Shown piece after piece: positions 34,794-47,000 of a stretch of DNA of 64,000 nt. Under the pieces are notes generated by a model. That model had not been told where the DNA came from. It worked only from the letters and a program-made list of their open reading frames with translations, and ran no database searches. The position numbers and the translations under genes are program-made. Source of the stretch: Epiperipatus broadwayi (taxonomy: Eukaryota > Onychophora > Udeonychophora > Euonychophora > Peripatidae); the NCBI GenBank assembly GCA_028023455.1, contig JAQFVV010006246.1:5966363-6030362 (forward strand). Direction: 5' to 3'. Every line of letters starts with the position of its first letter. Positions within the stretch are counted from its first letter, which is position 1.

Positions 34794-35290
34794 ATATATA
34801 TTTTTATAATTTTGATTCTGGTCGTTAGGCCATTGTCACTAGCTCAGGGAGTAGCAGAGATTTAAATTTCATAATAAATTCTTATCTAAGAATATATAAA
34901 AAAAGAATAAAATAAGCCCCTGCCAGTAATTAATACACAAACATTTATTTACGCACATATATAAACTTTGGATTTTAACTTGATTTTAGAATTTAAATTT
35001 ACATTTTAATTTTTATAATATTATAAGTTTACATTTTAATTTTTTATAAGTTCGCACAGATGGGTTTATAAAATGTGTTTTTAATGTTGAGTATAGATCG
35101 GTTACATAGATTACATGGTCAAAAAACATTTCAAAATAAACATAAACGATCAAAATACAAAATCATTGATACGGTCAATTGCATAGGGAATACATGAAAC
35201 CCAATGGTGTTCATCATAAGACACCACATTGACACCAATAACTTAAAAGACATCCGACATAAATACATCTTAGATACTCACTATAAGGTA

Positions 35291-37597
35291 TCAGTATTTA
35301 CCGAATGTCTATATATTTTGATCAAATATAAAAACCAAAAACATAATCAACCGGTAACGAACCCATGCAAACATCTATACCCAACTTAAATTTAATGCAT
35401 TTTTATTTAGGGTGTCGAGTATGAATAAACTACATAGATCTGCATTTGAAAAGAAAATATTCTTCCATGATTTAACCTTAGGCAAAAAGTTCGCAGTCAA
35501 ACCGGCATCAATCCATCTGATACATTTATGTATTCAATGTAGCATGAAAATACGACAACACAAAATACTATACTGTCAGAAATATACATCTGAACAGTAA
35601 GTAGAGTTAGAGAAGACATTGTCTCTCCACCAACAGGAATGCTACATCTATTGGCGAGTAGAACAATAAACAAAAAACTCCATAGGAATGGATTGCGGTT
35701 CTTTGCCGACTTACAAACCCATCCATAGGCAAACAGAAGGTGTGGGGCATATATATGCAATCCTGCCCATAGCGAATCTTATACTACATCTACTAACTAC
35801 ATCAATATTTCCAATCCATTGACCTAATTCAACTATGAAACAAATAACCTAAGATTTACCCTCCCCTAATATAACTTTACAAATCTATATAGCCATTCAT
35901 GCCTGACTTAAGTTTAACATTTATGTAATTTAGTCTAACGAAAAACAAAAATCATATTAAAAACTTAAAAGAACAAAAAAAATAAATGGAAATGATTTTA
36001 AATAAAAAAAAAATACATCAAATAAACATTATTAACATTAATTTATGTTGGTCAGATAGGATTCTATTTGTATTATTTACTAAAAGGTTTAGAATTTAGA
36101 GTTCTTATTGTTTTCAAATGAATATAAGGTTCTTATGATTTTTAAAATGTCCAGCTTTATCCTTTACAGTTGCTTGCCATTGTTGGTAATTTTGAACGGG
36201 AATTCCCACGCCGTACTGAAGATATTGGTATCCAGTTAGCCGTTGTTTTTATTTATCCAGAGGTCTTTACTTGAGCTGGTCCTTAATGTAGAAAACGATG
36301 TCATTTCTCTTTCTTTTTTAGCAGAACTGAAGGGATTGAAGAGTGCATCTTTTCAATCCCTTCTCCTTCAACTCCGCACTAACACATATCTGTAATCTCA
36401 TAATAACTAATTAATTCTTTTATTTTCAAACCTTTCCTTTTATAATAATTTTGTGGATTAACTCAACATTACATCATGATGGTGAAAACCTTTTCATTGA
36501 GGTCCAATTTCCTGATGGATTTCTTTCATTTGCTAAAAGTTTCTATTGTTTTCCTATATGACCATTGTTTATACATTTAAATGCCCAAGAGCTTGTTCAC
36601 TTGGACTAATTAAAATAATCATTTCCATTTTTCAATAACATTAATTAATTTGTTTTCAAACTTAAAGATATATTTTTATCTTTAAATCTTTACTGAAAAT
36701 TTAGTTTTAAAATACTTTTTCTTTAATAAAGTTTTAGTTTAATAATTTTTTTTCATCTGTGCGAGTTATATATATGAGTTTAAGATAGAATTAATTTTCA
36801 ATTTTTAATTCTTAAAAAGGAAGTTTTATTTGCGAACTTTTATTCTTTTCATGTTTACTAATAAAAAAACAATGTAACGTACATATGTGCCCGTTACATA
36901 TCAGTAAACTTGCTTAAAAAAAAAAATTTTTTTACTTAGGGTTAGTGATTACAGTAAACAATTAACGAAGACATTTACAAAAACATCCGGTTAGTAATTT
37001 TACAAAAAGACTATATACAAAAAAAAAAATGTTGACCATCGCTTTCCTAAGAACCATCTACATTTACACCTCCTTCCCCCATGAATTCTATTTTATCTAT
37101 ATTTCATTTCTAATGAATGGCACGACAAGCAAATTATATAAATTATTTATTTAAGAAAGTTGCATTGAGGTAAATATGTTTTAAGAAATAATGGGTTTAA
37201 ACGTGTATATTTGCAGCACAAATATAAAAACCACCAACTTATTTATGATTGATTGAAATGCATACATAGGGTTACACTGAAGTAATTCCCAAAGGTACTC
37301 ATCATAAGGCACCACATTTCGATCATAAACTTACGTGGCTGTGCGCGCCTATACACGTTAAAGCATAATATATATTAACAAACAAAAAAAACATATTAAT
37401 TGCAACCTTTTGACTTTCTTTTTAATTAAATACAATATAATATTATTAATACTTTCTCGTGTTTAATATATGTGCTATTTCTTTCTGGCAGTGCTTTTAT
37501 AAGATTTAAAGTATCCGACTTTATGTAAACAGATAAACATATTTCATTTTGAAAAAAGAAATTTACTCAGGGTATATGTGGTTTTTATTAATAGATC
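35291..37597 (-). other. Interior of E2, no recognisable genes
   Basis: The patches 35410-35780 and 36170-36370 are less AT-rich but show no gag or pol signature on either strand. A diverged partial copy of an LTR segment (GGTACTCATCATAAGGC at about 37297, compared with GGTGTTCATCATAAGAC at about 35207) lies near the primer-site end. Confidence 0.5.
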
Positions 37598-37616
37598 GGC
37601 CCAAGTTGAGTGGCCA
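37598..37616 (-). other. Primer-binding site of E2
   Basis: TGGCCACTCAACTTGGGCC on the minus strand begins with the TGG that pairs with a tRNA 3' CCA, two bases beyond the LTR end. The tRNA species is not assigned. Confidence 0.5.
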
Positions 37617-38297
37617 GTTGTAACGATCCAGAGAATTATAGCTTAACGTAATCTGCACTACAGGGCGCCACCTAGGCATTTGAACCTAGAAAAATTTATA
37701 AAGTAGGCAGATATGTAAGTCAAAAAAAAATTTTTTTTTTTTTTTATAAATTTTGATTCCGGTCATTAGCCCATTGTCACTAGATCAGGGAGTAGCAGAG
37801 ATTTAAATTTCATAATAAATTCTTATCTAAGAATATATAAAAAAGAATAAAATAAGCCACTGCCAGTAATTAATACACAAACATTTATTTACGCACATAT
37901 ATAAAATTTAGCATTATTTTAGAATAACTTTTACTTTGGATTTTAACTTGATTTTAGATTTTAAATTTACATTTTAATTTTTATAATATTATAAGTTTAC
38001 ATTTTAATTTTTTATAAGTTCGCACAGATGGGTTTATAAAATGTGTTTTTAATGTTGAGTATAGATCGGTTACATAGATTACACAGTCAAAAAAATTTCA
38101 AAATAAACATAAACGATCAAAATACAAAATCATTGATACCGTCAATTGCATAGGGAATACAAGAAACCCAATGGTGTTCATTATAAGACACCACATTGAC
38201 ACCAATAACTTAAAAGACATCCAACATAAATACATCTTAGATACTCACCGTAAGGTATCAGTATCTCTTAAGTCTGAGAAATTACCTGGCTCCCTTC

Positions 38298-38408
38298 CTA
38301 TATCTGTGGAGATTGTTCAACTTTTATTATAGACCCCCCAGGTACTTGGATAAGCATAGATCCTATGTCATCATCACTAACCTCCTTCTCATGGTGTCCT
38401 GCTTCCAT
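38298..38408 (-). pseudogene. Candidate gag N-terminus of E1, interrupted by E2
   Basis: A 36-codon minus-strand frame starts MEAGHHEKEVSDDDIG and contains LIQVPGG. It begins about 500 bases downstream, in minus-strand sense, of the E1 primer-binding site, where gag should start. It ends at a stop shortly before the E2 LTR at 38265. The composition is acidic and typical of a Gag leader peptide, but it is too short for a family match. Confidence 0.35.
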
Positions 38409-38900
38409 ACTAGTTAGTTTTTTCCACTTCTCAATATTATGAATTAAGTAATTTAAACAAGTGCTTAGTTAACCCTTTTATTATAATATAATAGATGATT
38501 GCTGTAGATTTTTATGTTTCTCTAACAATTTTTGCTTCTAGCCATTACTTTTAGGTTGGTTAATCTCTAATGTTATGTTTATCTATATTTAGTCTTGTAA
38601 GCTTTATTCCACCTGACTCACCTATTTTATTCCTGATTTATCAATTAATCATTGTTATTTTGTCTCCATTTATTGGTCTTGCATTCATTGCCTTGCATGA
38701 TTCTTTTTTGTTTAACTACTGCATGTGTTTAATGTTAGGTACATGTATTACTTTACATGATCATAAGTACAACACTGGTCTTAAGTCACTAGGTTTGTTA
38801 CATAAGGGATAAACTCAAATAGAATTTTACAAACAAAAATTTTTTTTTTAAAACTCCAGTCCAGTGGCTGGATCTCTCTTGCAACTACAGTATTTTCATG
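38409..38900 (-). other. Probable E1 5' leader
   Basis: No gene is seen on either strand. The plus-strand frame 38570-38812 is hydrophobic but unrecognised. The position between the primer site and the gag-like start fits a retrotransposon leader. Confidence 0.4.
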
Positions 38901-38919
38901 CCTAACATGATGGGCACCA
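38901..38919 (-). other. E1 primer-binding site
   Basis: On the minus strand the LTR end ...CCATTACA is followed after two bases by TGGTGCCCATCATGTTAGG. The TGG and its position fit a tRNA primer site and fix the LTR orientation as minus. The tRNA is not assigned. Confidence 0.55.
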
Positions 38920-40446
38920 GATGTAATGGTCCAGTTAATTATGTGTAAAGAGAAGGTCACATCTAACTATGGTCAGACCTAGGATCTTCATGTAGGATGC
39001 TGAAGGTGATGCAATGAAATACATGACTCATGATTAAATCTATCTTAAATAGACTAGCCTAGGACTTACCTATCAAATTTACATGCAATTTAAATCAGTT
39101 CATCTAACATCTCACCATTCTCTTTTGGATCCATTGCCTCAGTATTCGAACTCAGGATGAATTTGCATTCGACTCTTTTAACAGGGTTGTAGTTACACAT
39201 ACTCAAAGTCAGATCAGCTTACCCACATTAGCATTCATAAATGACCCTTATTTAAGAACTTTCTATAATAGTGATAATGTAATAATATATGTATGTGTGT
39301 ATATATAGGTATGGTATTGGCTTTATCTAATCAACAAAATTTACAACATTTATTTATAAAAAAATAAACTACTTGAATGGTAAATAAACTTGAATGAATT
39401 AAAGAGATATTAAAAATGTTTACAAATGAATGTGACATTATACATACATATTTACAGTTCAAATGTCTGTAATTAGCATCTCTAAAATCATACTAGTGGT
39501 TTTATTATCCATGTAACTAATTAACTAAAATTAGTTATTTAACATCAACACTGATTCAACTTATGGCTCAAGTTGTAGTGATTTAACTTGCCTAGAGCCC
39601 TCCACTGTCATTTATCACATAATAATAAAGAAACATCATTAAATATGATAGCATAGCAGATTTATTTAGGAAGTTAATCCTTTATACAGAAATACTTAAG
39701 TAACTATTATTAGTAAAACAAACAATATATAACACAACTTTGCTTTCTTAAGTGTGTCATTAATGTCAACAAAAAATAAATTTGTACCTCCAAATTTCAA
39801 GTATATGGTCACGAATAATGGTCAAGCGCTTAGGACAGGAAATTGAATCTCTATATATATATTTTTAAAAATTTTGGTCTAAATTACCCCCCCACCCCAC
39901 TCTCTTCACGTTCTGTTAAATTGAATTCTTCCAAAGTGTTGAATCTTAATAATAAACATTTCCACAATAATAATAATAATAATAATAAAATAAATCATAA
40001 AAAATATTCATAAAGTGTAATATAATAAATATATATATCTCAGGAATTATTTTAGGAATCGATTATCAGGCTCATTTCATTAAAGTTCTTCTCATTTTAT
40101 AGTTCATACAGTTTACCTACTCCTCTCCACTGTTTCTATTGTGTAGGGTGATGTGGACAATTCTGCCTTGATGGACTCCAGTTTTCTTCCATTCTTCTTT
40201 TAACCATTCCATGCTGCATGAAGTAAGAATGTCAGAAGCTACAAATGTAGAGATATGGCTATATATTCTCCATGGTTATTGGATTGATGCTCTCCCACAA
40301 CAGTCAATTGTTCTAGCAAAAACACATTGTGCTGGCTTTCTAAATATTAAAATTTAAGTTGAAATACAGCTTGAAGTCAAAAGAAATTTTTTTTAAACGT
40401 GATAAAATTTGCTTGTTCTAGTCTCTCTTGTATTAGCTATATATAT

Positions 40447-43400
40447 TGTACCAGTCAGAATTGTATGTTCATCTAACAAGAATTAGCATTTAAGCAAAAG
40501 TACATAGAGTTCAATCATATACGAGATACACAGGTCAGGGATACTCATGAACTCCACCCTATTGCCCACTTCCCAAGTCTATCCCATTACAAACAACATT
40601 TCTGACGATAGCAGCCCACCTTTCAATTATCTCCAGCCCAGAGGGTCAGCAGAGACACAAGAGACCTAATGCTTAACTAAATGATAATGTAACATAATAA
40701 CAGATGTGCATGCTTGAACCAATAAAATCTCCAAAAGATAGATTATTAAATATGAATTTATTTAGCATGATATTAATAATAAAAATCGATTAATATGTGA
40801 ATAGCTGGATATAGAGATTTACAATAAGTTAGAACCTTAACTATACAAAGAATACTCGATCTAGGTTTCACTTACAGTCCCTTAGGCATTCCATATTAAC
40901 CTTAATAACATATCTTAAGGGTTGATGGATATGCATTACTAAACATACATGGTAAGAAATTAATTATTTGAACCGATGCGGCTTAATATGCTAATACAAT
41001 TTAACGGGTTTCTATTATTCACGCTATGACATTTTTAAATCATTAAAACTATGACAGACTGCAATAGCCATACATGGGCTTTTAGAATGAATATTTATAA
41101 GATTTCAAGTTACATAGAATATAACAAAATTCAATAATTGTAAGTGGGCTTTTATTATAACTATTACATTTTAAATAATAAATGATCTAGCGAGCTTGGA
41201 TTACACCTGGATTTCATTCGAGTTACATTGACAATAGATTAATTATTTTGGGACATTATGAGATGATTCACCACTTATGATTTATGAAAAGAATAAGGAA
41301 AAGCATAACTATTTTGACATTGTCACATGACTCGACCTTTATAGTTTTTATTAATAGTTAATTATTAACGTATTTAATAGCGGTTAAACGAAGGGTGGAC
41401 AGCGCTAATAAGCGATAATATATAATAAGGCAAATTAAATTTATATTATAACGAGAACTTGGGATAGCTTAGGAAAATCATATCATCATGGCTTACAGGC
41501 ATCTAAAATATATGAGGAAGTATGAACGATAGCGTGCGAACCGGATGATAACATTTGAGAGGACGAGAAGCTTCATCAACTTGAGGACGAAGAATATAAT
41601 ATCTGCACTTGTGACAGATAGCATCCGAGGAGGTGGTCGGCAAGATACCATGGTTCCAATTTGTCGAATGTTAACCCATAGCAGCGCTTACACAACCAGC
41701 ACAATCTGTGGGAATTGGGGCCTCCACACTCTGCCGAGAAATGTGCTTTATGGATTCCAATAACGAGAGAAAGTATGATAAAGCAACTTTTGATTTATGA
41801 ATGCTATCATCAGGACACGTTGCGAAGGCTTTCAGGTTTGTCTTAACCCTGATTTATCTGGCCTAAAATAGTAATTAAGCCTAGCGTAATGAAATAATTA
41901 TGTGCAAGCAATCCCAAAAAGGGGGCATACAATTTACTTAAAGAACTTATCTGACACATTACTAATAGAATATAAAATTTAAGAATCCCTTTGTTAAACG
42001 CATATTAACATGCCCGAGAAATTAATTACTTAAATTATCGTTAGGTGGCGGGCTACTTATATAATGAATCATCACTTAAAATGAGGATCTGAATTTAATT
42101 TATTTAATACGGAACTTCTATAATATTGATCAATAGTGTGAAATAATAGTAAATAATTTAGTTTAAATAGCATTGTATGGCATAATATTAATTAATAAAA
42201 CATAGTTTAGGAGTACTTCTCAATCGGGCAAATTTTATAGTGTAGTAAGAAAACTTACATTTACGGTTAAATATTCCCTAATGGCGGAATAGCAAAAATA
42301 AAATAAGATTGATTCGCCAGATTGAGTTATTAGCATATTAAAATTGGTATGATTTGCATAATATTAAATAAAAAAATTGCCGCATTTAAAATAAAAATAC
42401 AATAAGAGTGAAAACCTAGCATTCAAGTTTAGCAAGTAAAATACAATTTAAATATAAAAGCAAAAAGAAATCAAAAAGGTCATGTTTAAGCAATTAATCG
42501 GTTTAGCATTACCGATGAAAAAATAAGCAATTACATTTTGAAATTATAAGGATTACAAAACTAGAGATATTTAAAAAGACATACATTAGGTGATTGGAAT
42601 TAACATTATCGAAGGTTGAAGTTTACTTTTTATGATTAAGAGGATTATTAAGATGAAAGCATTAGAGTTCATTTTGCAGCAGGGAATTACCTTTCTTTCA
42701 GATGACTTCATGGCTGTATGCACACGTGTTGGTTCCATGTTTTATGAAATATAGTTAATTTAGCAGTATTTTGACAAAATTGGAGTTTCAGTCCATTCCT
42801 TATGTAATATACAGTTCATTTTGTCAGTAGTTTGGAAACGATGGCTTACGAGAACTTTGGCATTGGTTAGATCTTGGAAAGATTGGGGAAGCAAATCTAA
42901 ATTCTACTCACTCACCATTTTACATTTCTGAGTGACGTAACTTCCCCCAGAAACAGCATTAGAAAATAACATGTAGGGCTCTTTTAGTTAGGAAATGCGG
43001 TGGTATTTATACTCATTTGTGACTGCCTTTAGGTAATCCCCGGATGTATGTTAACGGTTACAATGATACAGCAAATTTTGAAGGATGAGTGAGATCAAGT
43101 TCGAGAGAGCTGGTCTTAATCTATTTTAGGCTGAAAATAGACCTGCGGAATAAATGTTAAGTAACGTGAAATTTAAATAAACCTGTATTAGAATAAAAAC
43201 AGATTCTTTCTGAATTTAGAATATGGTAAGTCTTTTGTTTAATACATTTGCATTACACTCTCGAACTTTCTCCCTATTAAAATAGATATGAATAAAAGTA
43301 TACATAATACAACGCTCTTAATTATTAAGTTTTATCTGTTACACACACATACGCATGATTGTCTACGGTAATAGAAATATATAATTTATATGTATATTAA

Positions 43401-43567
43401 TTTTAGATGAATGTAAAGTTCACAAAGACATAAACAATCACGTGCATCGGTATACCTTCACTCCCTAGTGGTTTATGATTAAATGATTGGGTTTGAACCC
43501 ATGTTTGGAGGTTTCAAACATCACCAGAAAGTGAACCCAAATGTGTGCAACAGATTTGAGTGCTTCA
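40447..43567. mobile_element. 3.1-kb insertion with TG...CA ends (solo-LTR-like)
   Basis: The paralogous LTR copy A is uninterrupted here, which defines both ends: TGTACCAGTC at the left and GAGTGCTTCA at the right. TATAT/ATATG flanks suggest a short duplication within a TA run. The interior has no transposase or RT frame and no internal direct repeats, so a long solo LTR is the simplest reading. The open frame 41545-41763 is unrecognised. Confidence 0.55.
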
Positions 43568-44089
43568 ATATGCATATTTCACAGGTTTCCTTAAAAATTT
43601 GAAATTTCTTTAAAATTCACCATCCGCTTAATTTTCTCTGCATAATTTGTATATCTGCAAAGTCTCTAGTTTGTTTTTCTAAATCCTGTGACATATGGCT
43701 ATATACTCTCCATGGTTATTGGATTGACGCTCTCCCACAACAGTTGATTGTTCTAGCAAAAACACATTGTGCTGGCTTCCTAAATATTAAAATTTAAGTT
43801 CAAATACAGCTTGAAGTCAAAAGAATTTTTTTTTTTAAACATGATAAAATTTGCTTGTTCTAGGGTCTCTCGTATTAGCTATATATATATGCATAATTCA
43901 CAGGTTTCCTTAGAAGTTTGAAATTTCTTTAAAATTCACCAACTGCTTAATTTTCTCTGCATAATTTGTTTATCTGCAAAGTCTCTAGTTTGTTTTTCTA
44001 AATCCTGTGACAAATTTGTTTTACAAAGTTAAATAAAAAAAAAATTTCAAACGAGTTTCCATGTTGAACACAAATGCTTGTTAATATAT
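43568..44089 (-). repeat. LTR-B fragment containing a ~300-bp tandem duplication
   Basis: The sequence from ATATGGCTATATACTCTCC to AAATCCTGTGACA occurs once across the 3.1-kb insertion (40255-40446 joined to 43568-43692) and again intact at 43693-44010. Copy A has a single copy. Confidence 0.75.
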
Positions 44090-47000
44090 TGTAACCTAGT
44101 GTTATTGACACTTGGTTTATTTGGCATTGTTTCCACAGGAAAACAATGCTATCCTTTTTTAGAAAATAAAAAGATAAAATAATAATAATATTAAGTGATT
44201 AATAAAGTATGATATTTACTCACTTTAACGTGTTTTAAGCAAATAACTAATAAATTTAGTAATCCAATATTATTTTGAAGAAGAGCATGAATAATTTAAT
44301 TAAAATATTAACAATAAGAGCAATTTAATATAGTATAAAAGCACATATCATAAACAAGTAATTGATTTTGGATGGGTAGAGGGAGAGTAGATGAGTATCT
44401 TATCATAAAGCACAATAACTTCTGGTAGTTTTTTTAAAATTATTTAGATAATAATGTATACAGAATTATACATCACTAATAAGCATTGTTAATTAAATAT
44501 ATTTATTATTTTTCATTATTTGTCAAATTACTTTGTAATTCATTTAAATCATACGGAAAACTATATGACTGTAATAAGTTTTTTTTTTCTTTTCTTTTGT
44601 TTATGTATAATTAAATGATTATTTTTCTGTAAGAGGTCGCTAAAAGAAGACCGCCAAATTTTGAAGAAAGTTTTAGTCTGACATTAGTTTTACAAGGAGG
44701 AAGCAGTACTGAAATTCGGTAACAAATTTTTTATTATTTTTTATTGCAGAAATAAATATAAGTCAAGTAAATTTTTAATAATATCATGCATGGCTAATCC
44801 TATTTGATAAGATATTCTGTTTTCCATTGCCATCTACCTATTTTAAAGCTTTTTATACGCAAAAATGTACTATCTTATGCTAAAGTTTAAAATGACCGTA
44901 TTGACTACAGCAATCACTGAAAATGTCATTATATTTAAAATAAGTAGTATAAATAATTTCCAGGAAATAATCAATTATTTGTTAACTTTACCTTATTTAA
45001 TAATCTTTTCGTGGTATAAAAGAAAAATTATAATTAAAAGACATATTATAAAAGCCAAAGAAAGTTGAAGAGAAACATTTCGCGCTCTTTCTAAAAGAAA
45101 TTGTCTGCGTTTGAAAATAATGTAAGTTCCCCACGTTAAAATATGTTTTATTCACTGAAAATTATCTAAAAATAATATTAATGATCAATGATATTTACTT
45201 ATGCACCTGTATATTTTTTAAAAAGAAAATATAAATTTTCTCAAGGCAAATATCGGAAAATTTGTATGTGTGCATTTTACGGAGAATTCCTTATTAAAGA
45301 CAAATTACAATTCCTAGAGTAGGAATAAAAACTACAAACATTAGTGACTGAATTATAACCATAATATAATATGTTATATTATACATCAATTTGAGTCGTT
45401 AAAACTTTATATCCACGTAAGTCAGCTGCAGTCCTTATAATAATAGTATTTTGGAAAATTCGCGCATTATTTTATTCATAAGCCAGCTAGCTAAAAATGA
45501 TACGTATCGCCAATAGTAAAAAGAAAAGAATTATATATGTGATCGTCTATCGTCAAATATTCATCATGTTAAAATATGTATTGTTTTCTTGGATCCCAAA
45601 ATTATAGCAGTTAATTCAAGGAAGAGTTAACATCCAACGCTGCTATGTACATTTTCTTTGCCTAATTTATTAATTTGCACCAGAATGGAGGCAACTTTTA
45701 TAGAAATGAAATAATAAAATGTGTTTCTTATTTTAAATTTGTTTCGTGAACTACGAATGGATCAAGTTCTTCATCTAGATAAATTGCCCAACGGGAAAAC
45801 ATTTTTCTAGTGAGATAATAAGCACTTGTTAAGTAATGATTTTTTTTTACTAATTTGTAAAATTATGTGTATTTTTTTTATATATCAACAGGTGAAAGGC
45901 TGTATAGTCAAGTAATATTTAAATGACCTTGTAATCATAAAGGTATGTTTTCATGTAATTATTCTAGGTTAGATTTATATTCGACATGAAAAAAAAAAAA
46001 AAAAATTTTTTTTTTTATAAAATGTGTTTACTTATGATATGCATTATGGGTATAAAGTTATATGTTAGATGCGTAAAAGAAGAAAAATTCAGATACTTAA
46101 TAGGTAAAATATCTAGTTAAAATTATCAGAAGTAATTAAAGAGAAGTGCTATACAGGATATTACTTATTTAAAGTTTGAAACAAATTTATACTATGTTAA
46201 TTGAAGAACTTATTCCCAATTATTCTTTATTAACGCATTCACTTAATTTAGTTCAAGATACTATACTACCAATTACTTGTTGAATGTTTCTTTGGCAAAG
46301 GCGAAAATTATTATGGTTTATTCTGTGTTATCCATTGATTTCAGACGTTGATCTAAGTATACCCCGGAACATAAATTTAGAGTAATTAGTGTATTTGCTT
46401 GTCTTGCCCCGATATAGCTTTGGTATATGCTTAAGATTTGCATAAGTAATAATTGTAATGTCTTTATTTTGTGGGATGGAAAATGATCTCCCCAAAAGCT
46501 TTATTTTCCATGAGGGGAATAGATAAATCTAGCATTCGGGTATGTTTATAACCCAAGTGATCGCTTCTCAGAGTTAGGATGATCAGTAATTTATATCGTA
46601 TTTAGCGTATTTCATTCGTTAAAATCCCAGGAGAGGATATTTGGTGTGTGTTCCTATTATGCCCAAGTAAGAGGCAAGGACCCACCAAACTATTTTAATG
46701 TAGTAGTTAACTCTACAGACCTTCAGTGTTATTTCGTATTCCTCATGAGAAAATAGAGATAATTCCACCAAGGAAGGTGTTGATTATTGTGTTTTGTTTA
46801 GAAAGTTATGGCAAGATAACGGGTATATTGGAGGTTAATTCCTCAAGATCCATTTAGCAAAAATAGCGTGCTAGTATATATGATCAATGTTTGGATTGTG
46901 TGGCGGAATAGTGCTGGTAACCCACACGTAAGTCAATGGAGAGAGTAAGTTTAAAATTGCGTGATTTAGAAATTTTTATTTGTCAATGGAGGGTTCAAAT

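Larger units (their letters stand above)
26735..38265 (-). mobile_element. LTR element E2 (minus strand), 3' LTR split by element E3
   Basis: Two direct copies of a ~620-645 bp LTR lie at 26735-26855 plus 34794-35290 and at 37619-38265. Read on the minus strand they start TGATACCTTA and end GATC[A/G]TTACA, so with TG...CA ends. Two bases after the right copy the minus strand reads TGGCCACTCAACTTGGGCC, positioned like a primer-binding site. This makes the right copy the 5' LTR and 35291-37618 the interior. That 2.3-kb interior has no gag or pol frame, so E2 is non-autonomous. No clear target duplication is seen. Confidence 0.6.

Noticed and set aside
35497-35760. Minus-strand ORF in E2 as Gag or envelope
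   Set aside because: Hydrophobic and unstructured with no motif of either family; composition alone explains it.
43470-43530. SINE with B box GGTTCAAACCC on the minus strand
   Set aside because: B box matches but no A box or tRNA-like arm is found upstream.
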